From positions 1-24,414 of the forward strand of contig CAZZCN010000049.1 in NCBI GenBank assembly GCA_964652975.1: DNA of 24,414 nucleotides, read 5' to 3'. The stretch is from CAZZCN01 sp964652975 (lineage in GTDB: Bacteria; Bacillota; Clostridia; Saccharofermentanales; UBA5734). Below, piece by piece: positions 1-6,763 of this stretch. Position 1 is the stretch's first letter. Every line of letters starts with the position of its first letter. The notes below the pieces were generated by a model. It did no database searches. It was not told the DNA's origin and saw only the letters and a list, made by a program, of their open reading frames with translations. The translations under genes and the position numbers were made by a program.

Positions 1-228
1 TACTTACATTGGTATTGGTATTGGTATTGGGGTTTTTACTGGTGATGGAGTTTCTATATCCTTGTGAACTGTAATTATTGATATTGATATCGTTGCTGAT
101 ATTGCTGTTGCAATCGCTATCGCTATTGCTATTGCTATTGTTATTGCTGTTGCTGTTGCTGTTGCTGTTGCTATTGCTTTTGCTGTTGCAATCGCAATCG
201 CTATCGCTGTTGCTGTTGCTGTTGGAAC
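1..228 (-). repeat. In-frame hexanucleotide repeat tract coding Asn-Ser runs
   Basis: On the minus strand the tract is built from AACAGC, AATAGC, GATAGC and GATTGC units, giving alternating Asn-Ser, Asp-Ser and Asp-Cys pairs (residues about 233-280). Next comes an Asn/Ile/Ser-rich stretch, and near the edge four AATACC units give Asn-Thr pairs. All units are six bases, so gain or loss of a unit keeps the frame. Synonymous third-base variants (AAC/AAT) recur, so the tract is not a single recent slippage event. Confidence 0.85.
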
Positions 229-925
229 CTGTCTCCTTACTTATATTAAGCGCTGTATAACCGTACAAAATCTCTCCGCCCTTAGCAGTTATCGCCTTGG
301 TAAGAGCGGTGACAAGCGTGCCGAATCCGCCGTCCATATAGCCGAGTAATTCTTTGCGTGATGATTTGCCGCGTGAATTGCCGCGCAATTTGAATTTGTT
401 CCAGATCCAGACAGCGGAAATGTTATCTGCATCATAATCAAATTTCGAACGAAGCAATGGATTCCAGAATTTTTCGTATGACCTGGCACCGCTTGACTTT
501 ACAAGCCACTCTTTGGCTGTCTTTGTCTCCAGATCACGGAAATCGGATGCTTTACGAGCCTTGACAACCGCTGCGCCTGTTCGGATTCTGTCCCAAAGTG
601 GAATTGCGTCAAACTTAAGCAAGTCTACAGGGGAGGAAAAGGGATAAGTTTTATTGTCGATGTATATCGCGTCTTTTGATTCAAGCCATTTAATCTGGTC
701 GTCAATCCCTAGACTTTTCGACAGCTCTTGGATATATGTATCTGAAGTGAAAATATGATGATAAATATGTTCGATTTTCTCCCAACCCATTGAAAATGAC
801 GAGACCATGCCGCCCGGTATCATTGCGCACTCAAGCACAGTGACATCATAGCCTTCGGAAAGAAGACGATAGGCAGTCACCAGACCCGTAATACCTGCTC
901 CAATTATGCAGACCTTTTTTCTCAC
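1..925 (-). CDS. NAD(P)/FAD-dependent amine-oxidase-like oxidoreductase, partial (3' end outside window)
   Basis: The minus-strand frame stays open from a GTG at 925 to the window edge, about 308 codons. Read from that GTG, the N-terminus is a dinucleotide-binding fold with GAGITG at residues 9-14, an acidic end of beta-2 at Glu32 and a following GG. This is the amine-oxidase / protoporphyrinogen-oxidase-like layout (family knowledge). Sequence to about residue 232 looks like ordinary enzyme, including YMDGGFGTLVTAL near 196-208. From about residue 233 it becomes a low-complexity Asn/Ser/Asp/Cys tract with no stop before the edge. The gene lies 152 bp downstream of the DUF1015 gene on the same strand. 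There is no good ribosome site directly before the GTG, but a short upstream ORF overlaps it (see 922-945). The substrate cannot be told. A surface-sugar flavoenzyme is possible, given the locus on the other side of the window. Confidence 0.8.
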   Translation of the reverse strand, partial: MRKKVCIIGAGITGLVTAYRLLSEGYDVTVLECAMIPGGMVSSFSMGWEKIEHIYHHIFTSDTYIQELSKSLGIDDQIKWLESKDAIYIDNKTYPFSSPVDLLKFDAIPLWDRIRTGAAVVKARKASDFRDLETKTAKEWLVKSSGARSYEKFWNPLLRSKFDYDADNISAVWIWNKFKLRGNSRGKSSRKELLGYMDGGFGTLVTALTKAITAKGGEILYGYTALNISKETGSNSNSNSDSDCDCNSKSNSNSNSNSNSNNNSNSNSDSDCNSNISNDININNYSSQGYRNSITSKNPNTNTNTNVS

Positions 926-945
926 TCGAACACCGATTGATTCAT
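922..945 (-). promoter_or_regulatory. Short upstream ORF overlapping the GTG start of the FAD oxidoreductase
   Basis: On the minus strand AGAGG (951-955) lies 5 nt before an ATG at 945, which opens a 7-codon ORF (MNQSVFE). Its TGA (922-924) overlaps the GTG start at 925 in a GTGA junction. The main GTG has no convincing ribosome site of its own, so translational coupling from the mini-ORF is a reasonable reading. An indel that broke an original ATG start is the alternative. Confidence 0.4.
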
Positions 946-1013
946 TTTTACCTCTGCTATCATTGATAAATTACACTCATTTTGCACTACAAAAATTAAT
1001 ATTGCCACTTCTA

Positions 1014-1042
1014 TTAATAATATAAAAAAACATAAACTCCAA
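1014..1042 (-). promoter_or_regulatory. Possible sigma-A-type promoter for the FAD oxidoreductase
   Basis: On the minus strand TTGGAG (1037-1042) is followed after 17 nt by TATTAA (1014-1019). The -35 is only a partial match and the region is very AT-rich, so this could be chance. If it is not used, the gene depends on read-through from the DUF1015 gene. Confidence 0.25.
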
Positions 1043-1077
1043 ATGATATATCTCAACTGAGAATTATTCAAAGGAAT

Positions 1078-2535
1078 TTATTTAATTAATTTGCACTCCA
1101 TATAATATCTTTTCTCAAAAGCCTCGCCCATGGAAAAAGTCTTGCGAGGCAATGCGCCGTCTCTGGCTATGGTGTCAAAAAATGTTTCCTTTGGTAACGG
1201 TGGCAAAAGCATGCCGATATTCTTGCGGGAAAGTTCAAAAGTTGCATCATCACCGTGTATATAATCAACGCGCGTATCCGGATTGGCGGAAATATAGGCA
1301 TCGATAAGCTGCTGCATTACATCGGCTGCAAGCTTGCCCGGTGTGCTTGTAAAAGTAAAAACAACCGCCGATTCGTTGCTGAAAACGGCAATAGGCAGGA
1401 CTGAGTCGTCTATGGTCTGCGCCATAAGAACCGCATTCTCCAAAGACATCTTATCACTTATCTGGATTCCGAAATCCGGCATGAGCCTTGGCGCCTGCAT
1501 AATAAAGCCGTCAAATGATGTATTGAACAAAACCCTGTGTATAGGCTCGAAATTAAGCCCTGAATCGTAAATGTTAATGAGCTCCACCAGTGCAAAACGG
1601 GCAGGGTGATTAGGGAGTAAATTAGATTCATCAGACTCAGTAACATAACTAGGTTGCACACTTGAAGAATTTAAGTTTTCGGGAATCTTGGTTATGTTTG
1701 CGCCTTTTGTATCAGTTACTTCTTTTGTGTCCTTTATGTCCTTTGTGTCTATTGTCTCAGAGAGCAACTTCGTTTTTATGATTTCCCAATGAGTCTTGGC
1801 AGTGGCAAGCGAATGATTACCGTCTCCTACTGCAAATAAAAGACCGTGTTCGCTCAAGGAGTTCAGATTAGATAATGCAGACAGGATGTTCTTCATTGAA
1901 TCAGAATCTTTTGGTATGCGAAAGCCTTTGACATGTCCCCCGCCCTCAGGCAGGTCGATATCGTATAGAACTTCGAAGTCGCCAGCGGCGGCTTGTCTGG
2001 ACAATGGTTCGATAACCGATTCGGCTGGGTCATCGACCAAAAGCTGAACATGCGGTATCTCAAGGATGGCGTCCTTTCTTATCTGCATGCGTGGAGGTAT
2101 CCTTTCAAGAACGGTACCCTCAGTGGCACGGATAAGATTGTTGCTGCCGGATTTAAAGTCATATTTCTCAAGGTCAATTGCAAAAACAAGTCCTTTGCGA
2201 GAAGCAACCAGAGGTGTACTGCGGTCGATAAAGACCATGCATTCTCCGATACTTTTCAGCACTTTGCCATCTATATAGCTTGCCATGTTATCGTTTATCG
2301 ACTTGATGCGCGAAGGCAGTGGAATATCACCCGGATGCTCCAGATAAATCTCGGGCAAAATGATGTGATATGCAGAAGCCTTGGACTGGACCCGGCTTTC
2401 TACAGCCTCCCAGTAATCCGGCTGGGACGTGAACTGGTCACAGGCGATTACGGGCCAGCTATCAAGATGACCTGGGGCGGGTAGAAATATCTCGGGGGCT
2501 ATTACACAAGAGTCTATGATGGATTTATTGTTCAC
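1078..2535 (-). CDS. DUF1015 family protein with a low-complexity loop insertion
   Basis: A 485-residue protein recognised by DUF1015 hallmarks: ILEIPHVQLLVDDP near 158-170, GDGNHSLATAK at 237-247, HPARFALVEL near 310-319, and YIHGDDATFEL near the C-terminus. The family is widespread in Clostridia and often sits near serine-biosynthesis genes. Its biochemical role is not settled, so none is assigned. The GTG start at 2535 has a strong AAGGAGG 4 nt upstream. Residues about 258-307, between the helix after GDGNHS and the HPARF motif, form a Thr/Asp/Lys- then Ser/Glu-rich stretch. I expect only a loop of about ten residues there, so it looks like an insertion. The FAD oxidoreductase follows on the same strand. 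Confidence 0.85.
   Translation of the reverse strand: MNNKSIIDSCVIAPEIFLPAPGHLDSWPVIACDQFTSQPDYWEAVESRVQSKASAYHIILPEIYLEHPGDIPLPSRIKSINDNMASYIDGKVLKSIGECMVFIDRSTPLVASRKGLVFAIDLEKYDFKSGSNNLIRATEGTVLERIPPRMQIRKDAILEIPHVQLLVDDPAESVIEPLSRQAAAGDFEVLYDIDLPEGGGHVKGFRIPKDSDSMKNILSALSNLNSLSEHGLLFAVGDGNHSLATAKTHWEIIKTKLLSETIDTKDIKDTKEVTDTKGANITKIPENLNSSSVQPSYVTESDESNLLPNHPARFALVELINIYDSGLNFEPIHRVLFNTSFDGFIMQAPRLMPDFGIQISDKMSLENAVLMAQTIDDSVLPIAVFSNESAVVFTFTSTPGKLAADVMQQLIDAYISANPDTRVDYIHGDDATFELSRKNIGMLLPPLPKETFFDTIARDGALPRKTFSMGEAFEKRYYMECKLIK
1615..1764 (-). repeat. Low-complexity in-frame insertion in the DUF1015 gene, with imperfect 9-bp repeats
   Basis: The tract codes a DTKDIKDTKEVTDTKG-like run followed by a Ser/Glu/Asn-rich stretch. 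Within 1732-1757 the plus strand shows near-copies of a 9-base unit (CTTTGTGTC, CTTTATGTC). Both the nucleotide repeat and the placement between two conserved motifs suggest expansion inside a surface loop. Confidence 0.6.
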
Positions 2536-2709
2536 GCTACCTCCTTATTATTGCATGTCGCAATTGTTCTGTCAAAAAATACACATTCAAACATGATATT
2601 AACATGTAAGAAAAATCAAAAAAGCAACTTCAAATCCATAAATGTACATTAATGCAACCTATAATTATAAATGCATAATATTACAAAAATCATTTATATA
2701 AATGCAAAT
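2536..2709. other. AT-rich intergenic stretch, no gene seen
   Basis: This is the left part of the 440-bp gap between the divergent DUF1015 and deacetylase genes. Only the DUF1015 ribosome site (2538-2548), an ACATG...CATGT inverted repeat around 2593-2609 and several ATAAATGCA-like words are visible. I see no ORF with a ribosome site, no RNA gene and no convincing -35/-10 pair for the leftward gene. The right part of the gap holds the palindrome array and a -10 element listed separately. Confidence 0.5.
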
Positions 2710-2838
2710 GTATCAAAGAATTTATTCTTTGATACTATGCTGTCAAATGATTTTTCAAATGCATGAAAGAATTTATTCTTTCATGCTATGCTGGCAAGCA
2801 GTTTTTCAATAGTGTAAAAGAATTCATTCTTTTACACT
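2710..2838. repeat. Array of three palindromes in ~51-bp units (dispersed hairpin repeat, block 1)
   Basis: Three perfect palindromic hairpins start at 2710, 2761 and 2811. Their left arms are GTATCAAAGAA, GCATGAAAGAA and AGTGTAAAAGAA, and each is matched exactly by its own right arm with a 4-nt loop (TTTA, TTTA, TTCA). The arms differ between units but each stays self-complementary. The spacers (2736-2760 and 2787-2810) are related to each other: TATGCTG-CAA, then TTTTTCAA. The same family recurs in the opposite orientation at 8040-8138. No U-tract follows any hairpin, so simple intrinsic termination is not indicated. Confidence 0.85.
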
Positions 2839-2920
2839 TTGATATTTTATCACAAAACCACCTCAATTGCACTCAAGAAATTAGAGCTGAAAAAAATGAA
2901 AAAAACAAAGTGTAATATGG

Positions 2921-2926
2921 TATGAT
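2921..2926 (+). promoter_or_regulatory. Possible extended -10 element of the deacetylase promoter
   Basis: TATGAT is preceded by TGG, giving an extended -10 form (TGnTATGAT), about 50 nt before the ATG at 2976. No good -35 is present 17 nt upstream, as is common for extended -10 promoters. It lies about 80 nt to the right of the palindrome array. Confidence 0.4.
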
Positions 2927-2975
2927 ATTGCTATATAACTTATAAAACAACAACTAGATAATTTAGGAGAAGAAA

Positions 2976-3950
2976 ATGAAATATAAGGAAATCCAATCAA
3001 CAAGACACTTGACCGAGAAGACACAACATACCGCGATAAAAAGGACAGTCAGACCACGTCTGCAAACCTGGATAGCCATTATGACCCATATCACTCGGTT
3101 CATTGCTGTTGGTATGTCATTGTCAATCATGGCATTGGCGGCAACATCGTGCAGCACCGGAACCTCTAATAGCAATATAACATCATCAACATCAAACTCA
3201 GGCGATATATCAGGGGCTATATCAGGCGTAATTTCAGGTGCGGTTTCACAGGCAGGTTCTTCTGACAAAGTATCTCCGGCTCCAACTGCTGCGCCCACAG
3301 TAGACCCCGATGCCAAATACGTTGCACTTACTTTTGATGATGGACCATGTCTGGACAAGACTGAGAGACTGCTTTCGATTTTAAAGGAGAAAAATGCAAA
3401 GGCGACATTTTTTGTCCTGGGAAAAAACGCTGCGACCTACCCGGATATTATACGTAATATTGACACGCAAGGACATGAGATAGGCAACCATTCATACGAC
3501 CATACTCTTCTTACAAAGTCCGGCATTGCAATTACTACTATTGAAACCCAGCTTGACAAGACGAATGAGATAATTAAAGGGCTTACCGGCAAGACACCGA
3601 TAAGCTTCAGACCTCCCAACGGTTCATACAATACAGCAGTAATAGAAACCGCAAAGGTAAGAGGCATGTCGCTCTACAACTGGTCATTCCAGAGCTGCCC
3701 GGAAGACTGGAAGAACAAGGACCCGAAAGTCATTTCAAAGATAGTAGTTGACAATGCCAAAAACGGGCATATTGTCCTGCTGCACGATTTGCACGATTAT
3801 ACAATCGACGCCGTTCCGGCAATAATTGACGGTTTAAGAGCGAAGGGATTTGAATTTGTTACTGTCAGCGAGCTTGTCGCCAAGGGACCGGACAAGTTGC
3901 CAATCCCGGGCAAGGTTTATTTTTACTATAACACTCCCACTAAGAAATAA
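2976..3950 (+). CDS. Polysaccharide deacetylase (NodB domain) lipoprotein
   Basis: A carbohydrate esterase family 4 enzyme, expected to remove N-acetyl groups from peptidoglycan or another surface glycan outside the cell. The five NodB motifs are visible: TFDDGP (119-124, metal and catalytic Asp), HSYDH (172-176, metal His pair), RPPNGSYN (212-219), W236 with PEDW (242-245), and GHIVLLH (264-270). The N-terminus has a charged stretch, a hydrophobic segment at about 38-57 and Cys59 in an AATSC context, so it is a likely lipoprotein, though the lipobox is not ideal. Residues 60-112 are a Ser/Gly/Ala/Pro-rich linker with Ile-Ser-Gly repeats. AGGAGA (2965-2970) supports this start. Met36 (3081) would give a more usual signal peptide but has no clear ribosome site. 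It is a single gene facing the convergent zinc-ribbon gene. Confidence 0.9.
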   Translation: MKYKEIQSTRHLTEKTQHTAIKRTVRPRLQTWIAIMTHITRFIAVGMSLSIMALAATSCSTGTSNSNITSSTSNSGDISGAISGVISGAVSQAGSSDKVSPAPTAAPTVDPDAKYVALTFDDGPCLDKTERLLSILKEKNAKATFFVLGKNAATYPDIIRNIDTQGHEIGNHSYDHTLLTKSGIAITTIETQLDKTNEIIKGLTGKTPISFRPPNGSYNTAVIETAKVRGMSLYNWSFQSCPEDWKNKDPKVISKIVVDNAKNGHIVLLHDLHDYTIDAVPAIIDGLRAKGFEFVTVSELVAKGPDKLPIPGKVYFYYNTPTKK

Positions 3951-4057
3951 TAATTTAGGATTAGTACTAAGTTAATAGTAAAATAAATTGATACGGAGCA
4001 GAAAACATTTATAAAAATAAAAGCTAGAAACTGATTCGAAAATTCGCAAATGGATAA

Positions 4058-4105
4058 TAAAAAGAGTGATTACTATTAATACGATTCTAGTACTCACTCT
4101 TATTT
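4058..4105. terminator. Bidirectional hairpin terminator between convergent genes
   Basis: The left arm AAAAAGAGTGATTACTA pairs with the right arm TAGTACTCACTCTTATTTTT, with one or two mismatches around a ~12-nt loop. A-runs on the left and T-runs on the right suit an intrinsic terminator in both directions. It sits midway between the ends of the deacetylase gene (3950) and the leftward zinc-ribbon gene (4195). Confidence 0.65.
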
Positions 4106-4194
4106 TTATATTTCTATTCTATTCTATTCCGTCCAATTTTCTAAGTTCCTAATCACATTTTACTACAAGCCAATGACAAATCCGTTATTAGCAT

Positions 4195-4920
4195 TTACTT
4201 CGCAGTGATAACGGTTGTTGGCTTGGGTGTCGGAGTGGGGTTGGACAGGTCAAAAACGGACTGAAAGCTGCCGTTTACATATTTGCACACGTACAGGCCT
4301 TCTTTGGCGTAAATCTTTACAACAAGCTTTTGAGATGCCTTTTCGGCTGAGACGGAATACGCTTTTGCGTAAATGTCCTGATAAGCAGCATATGTCTCTT
4401 TTGCCTTGTCTTCGCTTAAGGTGTCCTTTGTGGCCACCAGAAACTCTCTGTTGTCAGAAAATTTATAAGCATGAGATGATATTGCAAATGGCATTGCCTT
4501 TGTAATCTGTGTATCAAAAGATGTCCTATGGCTGTTCCTTGTGAGTAACATAGGTATAAGGATGCTTGCAATTATCGCAATCACTGCAAGAACCGAAGCA
4601 AGCATGACAAGCTTTGTCTTCATTGGAAGAGGCTCTATGACTGTGACTTCTCGCGTGGTGGGAACTTCCGGAGCGTTTGATTTTGCCTTGGATGAGGGTC
4701 CCTTGGTCTTTTGCATTTCCTTCTTGAGCTTTGCTTCCTCCTTGGCCTTTTCCTGCGCCGATGCCTGCAAAGCAATTCTTGTATCTGGATCGGCCTTAAG
4801 CTCGATAGCCTTTGCCGTGCTTACTTCAGTGCCGCAAAAAATACATTTGCCTGTATCCTTGCTGTCGTCTAGCTGTATCAGTGATCCGCATTGCGTACAA
4901 AACGCCTCGTTTTTTGCCAT
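4195..4920 (-). CDS. Zinc-ribbon single-pass membrane protein, function unknown
   Basis: From the ATG at 4920 the protein has 241 residues. The N-terminus is a zinc ribbon with C8-x2-C11 and C26-x2-C29. A Lys/Glu/Ala-rich charged segment (about 45-75, possibly coiled coil) follows, then one membrane span (about 104-126) and a domain of about 100 residues ending in a Pro/Thr-rich tail. Zinc-ribbon-plus-membrane proteins of this layout are common in Clostridia with no fixed role. I do not recognise the C-terminal domain. An in-frame ATG at 4926 also exists, but the ribosome site GAAAGGG is only 2 nt from it and 8 nt from 4920, so 4920 is preferred. The gene is monocistronic and converges on the deacetylase. 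Confidence 0.7.
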   Translation of the reverse strand: MAKNEAFCTQCGSLIQLDDSKDTGKCIFCGTEVSTAKAIELKADPDTRIALQASAQEKAKEEAKLKKEMQKTKGPSSKAKSNAPEVPTTREVTVIEPLPMKTKLVMLASVLAVIAIIASILIPMLLTRNSHRTSFDTQITKAMPFAISSHAYKFSDNREFLVATKDTLSEDKAKETYAAYQDIYAKAYSVSAEKASQKLVVKIYAKEGLYVCKYVNGSFQSVFDLSNPTPTPKPTTVITAK

Positions 4921-5024
4921 TGTCATATCCCTTTCAAATCCTTGGAATCTTTTTCTTTTAGAAGTATATCACAAAATCATCCCTAAACAAAGTCCTTGAT
5001 TAATGAAAAAATCCAGCAAAAAAT

Positions 5025-5136
5025 TTAGTCCAAAAATATCCGTTACTGTTCAAACACAAACCTAGAACACAATAATTACTTTAGTACAAAAATATCCGCT
5101 AATGTTCAAACACAAACCTAGAACACAATAATTGCT
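5025..5136. repeat. Two-copy 56-bp direct repeat
   Basis: Positions 5025-5080 and 5081-5136 are near-identical tandem copies: TTAGT-CAAAAATATCCG, then TGTTCAAACACAAACC, then AGAACACAATAATT. Only a few substitutions separate them. Each copy holds a small TGTTC...GAACA inverted repeat. The pair lies in the 340-bp gap between the divergent zinc-ribbon and glp genes, about 70 bp before the glp promoter. No ORF is seen in the gap. A regulator-binding pair is possible, but so is plain duplication. Confidence 0.8.
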
Positions 5137-5205
5137 GTACTTTAAAAAAACATTCCGCAAAACATTGAAAAATATTATAAGACACTGACAATCACTAATA
5201 CGGCA

Positions 5206-5235
5206 TTGCTTTTTGCGAGAATATTATGATAGAAT
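5206..5235 (+). promoter_or_regulatory. Probable promoter of the glp-like operon
   Basis: TTGCTT (5206-5211) and TAGAAT (5230-5235) are separated by 18 nt, about 30 nt before the ATG at 5267. A ribosome site GAAGGG (5253-5258) follows. A nearby TATGAT (5225-5230) is an alternative -10. Confidence 0.5.
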
Positions 5236-5266
5236 ACTCGGTAAATGCGATTGAAGGGATTAAGAT

Positions 5267-6763
5267 ATGATTTACGATATTGCTATCATTGGAGCTGGTG
5301 TAATTGGCTCGTTGACAGCAAGAGCACTTTCAAAATACGATGTAAATATTTGTCTGATTGAAGCAGCGAATGATGTTTGCGCAGGCTCGTCAAAGGCTAA
5401 TAGTGGTATTGTCCATGCCGGGTTTGATGCTTTACCAGGAAGCCTTAAAGCAAAATATAATGTAAAAGGCGCGCATTTGATGAGCGATTTATGCAATGAT
5501 CTTTCTGTCAAATGCATTATAAACGGATCTCTTGTGTTAGCATTTAGTGAAGATGATATCAACACACTCGAAAAGTTGAAGGATAGAGGAAATTCTAACG
5601 GTATAACCAATTTGACAATAATTGACAAAGCAGCACTTCATGAGTTAGAGCCAAACATATCAGAGTCAGCTGTTGCTGCGCTATATTCCCCGACATCCGG
5701 CATTGTCTGTCCATACACGCTCACAATAGCGGCTGCTGAAAGTGCTGTTAATAACGGTGTGACGCTTTATCTTGACAGTGAGGTAACAGGTGCAGCATGG
5801 ACAAATGAATATTGGGAAATCAATGCGTCAGATCAAATTATCAAGGCAAAATATGTAGTTAATTCCGCGGGTGCCAATTCAGAAGCAATAGCTTTACTTT
5901 TTGGCGATCATAGTATTAAAATCCATTATCAAAAAGGTGAATATATTCTTTTTGATAAAACATACGGGTCTCTAGTGAATTCGGTAATTTTCCAACCCCC
6001 CACAGTCCACGGGAAGGGTGTATTGGTGACTCCTACAGCTGATGGCAACCTGCTTATAGGTCCTACGTCCCACAGTATAGAAATTGCAACAAGCACGGAA
6101 ACGACAGCTGACGGGATGAATGAAATCATAAAGACTGCTGCGAAATCCGTACCGGATTTGCCACTCAAAGGTGTCCTGACTTCTTTTACAGGAATTAGAG
6201 CGTCGTCTGATACGGGTGATTTTATTGTTTCATTTTCACGCGAGGCAAATAATTTATTTAATATAGCAGGTATTGATTCTCCGGGACTTACAGCTTCTCC
6301 GGCTATAGCAGAGGATGTAGCGCAAATTTTATCAGGTCGTCTTAACGCCACGCTAAACCCCGATTTCAATCCTAAAAGAACCGTTTCAAATCCAATTGCT
6401 CAACGGAGCGCTGACGAGCGCATGGAAGCAGTGAACGAAAATCCATTGTGCGGGCACATTGTCTGCAGATGTGAAACCGTAAGTGAAGCAGAGATTATAG
6501 AAGCGATTAAAGGCAAAATTCCTGCTCATACCATTGACAGCATTAAGAGAAGAGTCCGTGCAGGAATGGGAAGATGCCAGGGTGGATTTTGCGGACCCAA
6601 TGTCGCAAAAATCCTATCAAGAGAACTTGGTATACCTCTAAATGAAATACTAAAAGACAGCAAAGGCAGCGAAATATTAGAACGCAAAGTAAATTCAAAT
6701 GAAATACTAAAAGACAGCAAGGGCAGCGAAATATTGGAAAGCAAAGAAAATTCAGGAGAATAA
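5267..6763 (+). CDS. GlpA-like FAD-dependent glycerol-3-phosphate dehydrogenase with BFD-like [2Fe-2S] domain
   Basis: A 498-residue flavoprotein. The N-terminal Rossmann motif GAGVIG (9-14) opens a DAO-type FAD domain with a SKANSGIVHAGFD segment, typical of the GlpA / L-2-hydroxyglutarate-oxidase group. A C-terminal Fer2_BFD-like cluster domain has C400-x-C402 and C437-x4-C442. The operon context (GlpB-like NAD/FAD protein and DUF1667) matches the Firmicutes/Thermotoga three-gene arrangement. Oxidation of glycerol 3-phosphate to dihydroxyacetone phosphate with electron transfer to the partner is therefore the likely role; this is inference from family and neighbours. The start has a good ribosome site. 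The protein ends in a tandem 19-residue duplication (459-477, 478-496) after the iron-sulfur domain, which is not expected for the family. The next gene begins immediately after the stop. Confidence 0.8.
   Translation: MIYDIAIIGAGVIGSLTARALSKYDVNICLIEAANDVCAGSSKANSGIVHAGFDALPGSLKAKYNVKGAHLMSDLCNDLSVKCIINGSLVLAFSEDDINTLEKLKDRGNSNGITNLTIIDKAALHELEPNISESAVAALYSPTSGIVCPYTLTIAAAESAVNNGVTLYLDSEVTGAAWTNEYWEINASDQIIKAKYVVNSAGANSEAIALLFGDHSIKIHYQKGEYILFDKTYGSLVNSVIFQPPTVHGKGVLVTPTADGNLLIGPTSHSIEIATSTETTADGMNEIIKTAAKSVPDLPLKGVLTSFTGIRASSDTGDFIVSFSREANNLFNIAGIDSPGLTASPAIAEDVAQILSGRLNATLNPDFNPKRTVSNPIAQRSADERMEAVNENPLCGHIVCRCETVSEAEIIEAIKGKIPAHTIDSIKRRVRAGMGRCQGGFCGPNVAKILSRELGIPLNEILKDSKGSEILERKVNSNEILKDSKGSEILESKENSGE
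6641..6754 (+). repeat. 57-bp tandem duplication coding two 19-residue copies
   Basis: Copies at 6641-6697 and 6698-6754 are in frame and each codes NEILKDSKGSEILE plus a five-residue variable end (RKVNS or SKENS). A handful of base changes separate them. The unit resembles an amphipathic helix rich in Lys, Glu and Ser. It forms the extreme C-terminus of the GlpA-like protein, with only Gly-Glu after it. Confidence 0.9.

Noticed and set aside
78..260. Plus-strand Leu-rich ORF of 60 codons
   Set aside because: It is the complement of the minus-strand Asn-Ser repeat tract. It has no good ribosome site and its leucine run is a by-product of the hexanucleotide repeat.
223..280. Asp-Cys pairs in the repeat tract as a metal-binding motif
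   Set aside because: They come from AGC to TGC changes in the six-base unit and have no regular spacing beyond the repeat itself.
2710..2838. CRISPR-like array (three ~26-bp repeats with ~25-bp spacers)
   Set aside because: The palindromic units differ from each other in their arms, the linkers between them are related rather than unique, and no cas gene is present. Both facts are opposite to a CRISPR array.
5267..6763. L-2-hydroxyglutarate oxidase (LhgO) as the name of the first glp gene
   Set aside because: The N-terminal domain is shared, but the C-terminal BFD-like Cys cluster and the GlpB-like and DUF1667 neighbours favour a GlpA-type dehydrogenase.
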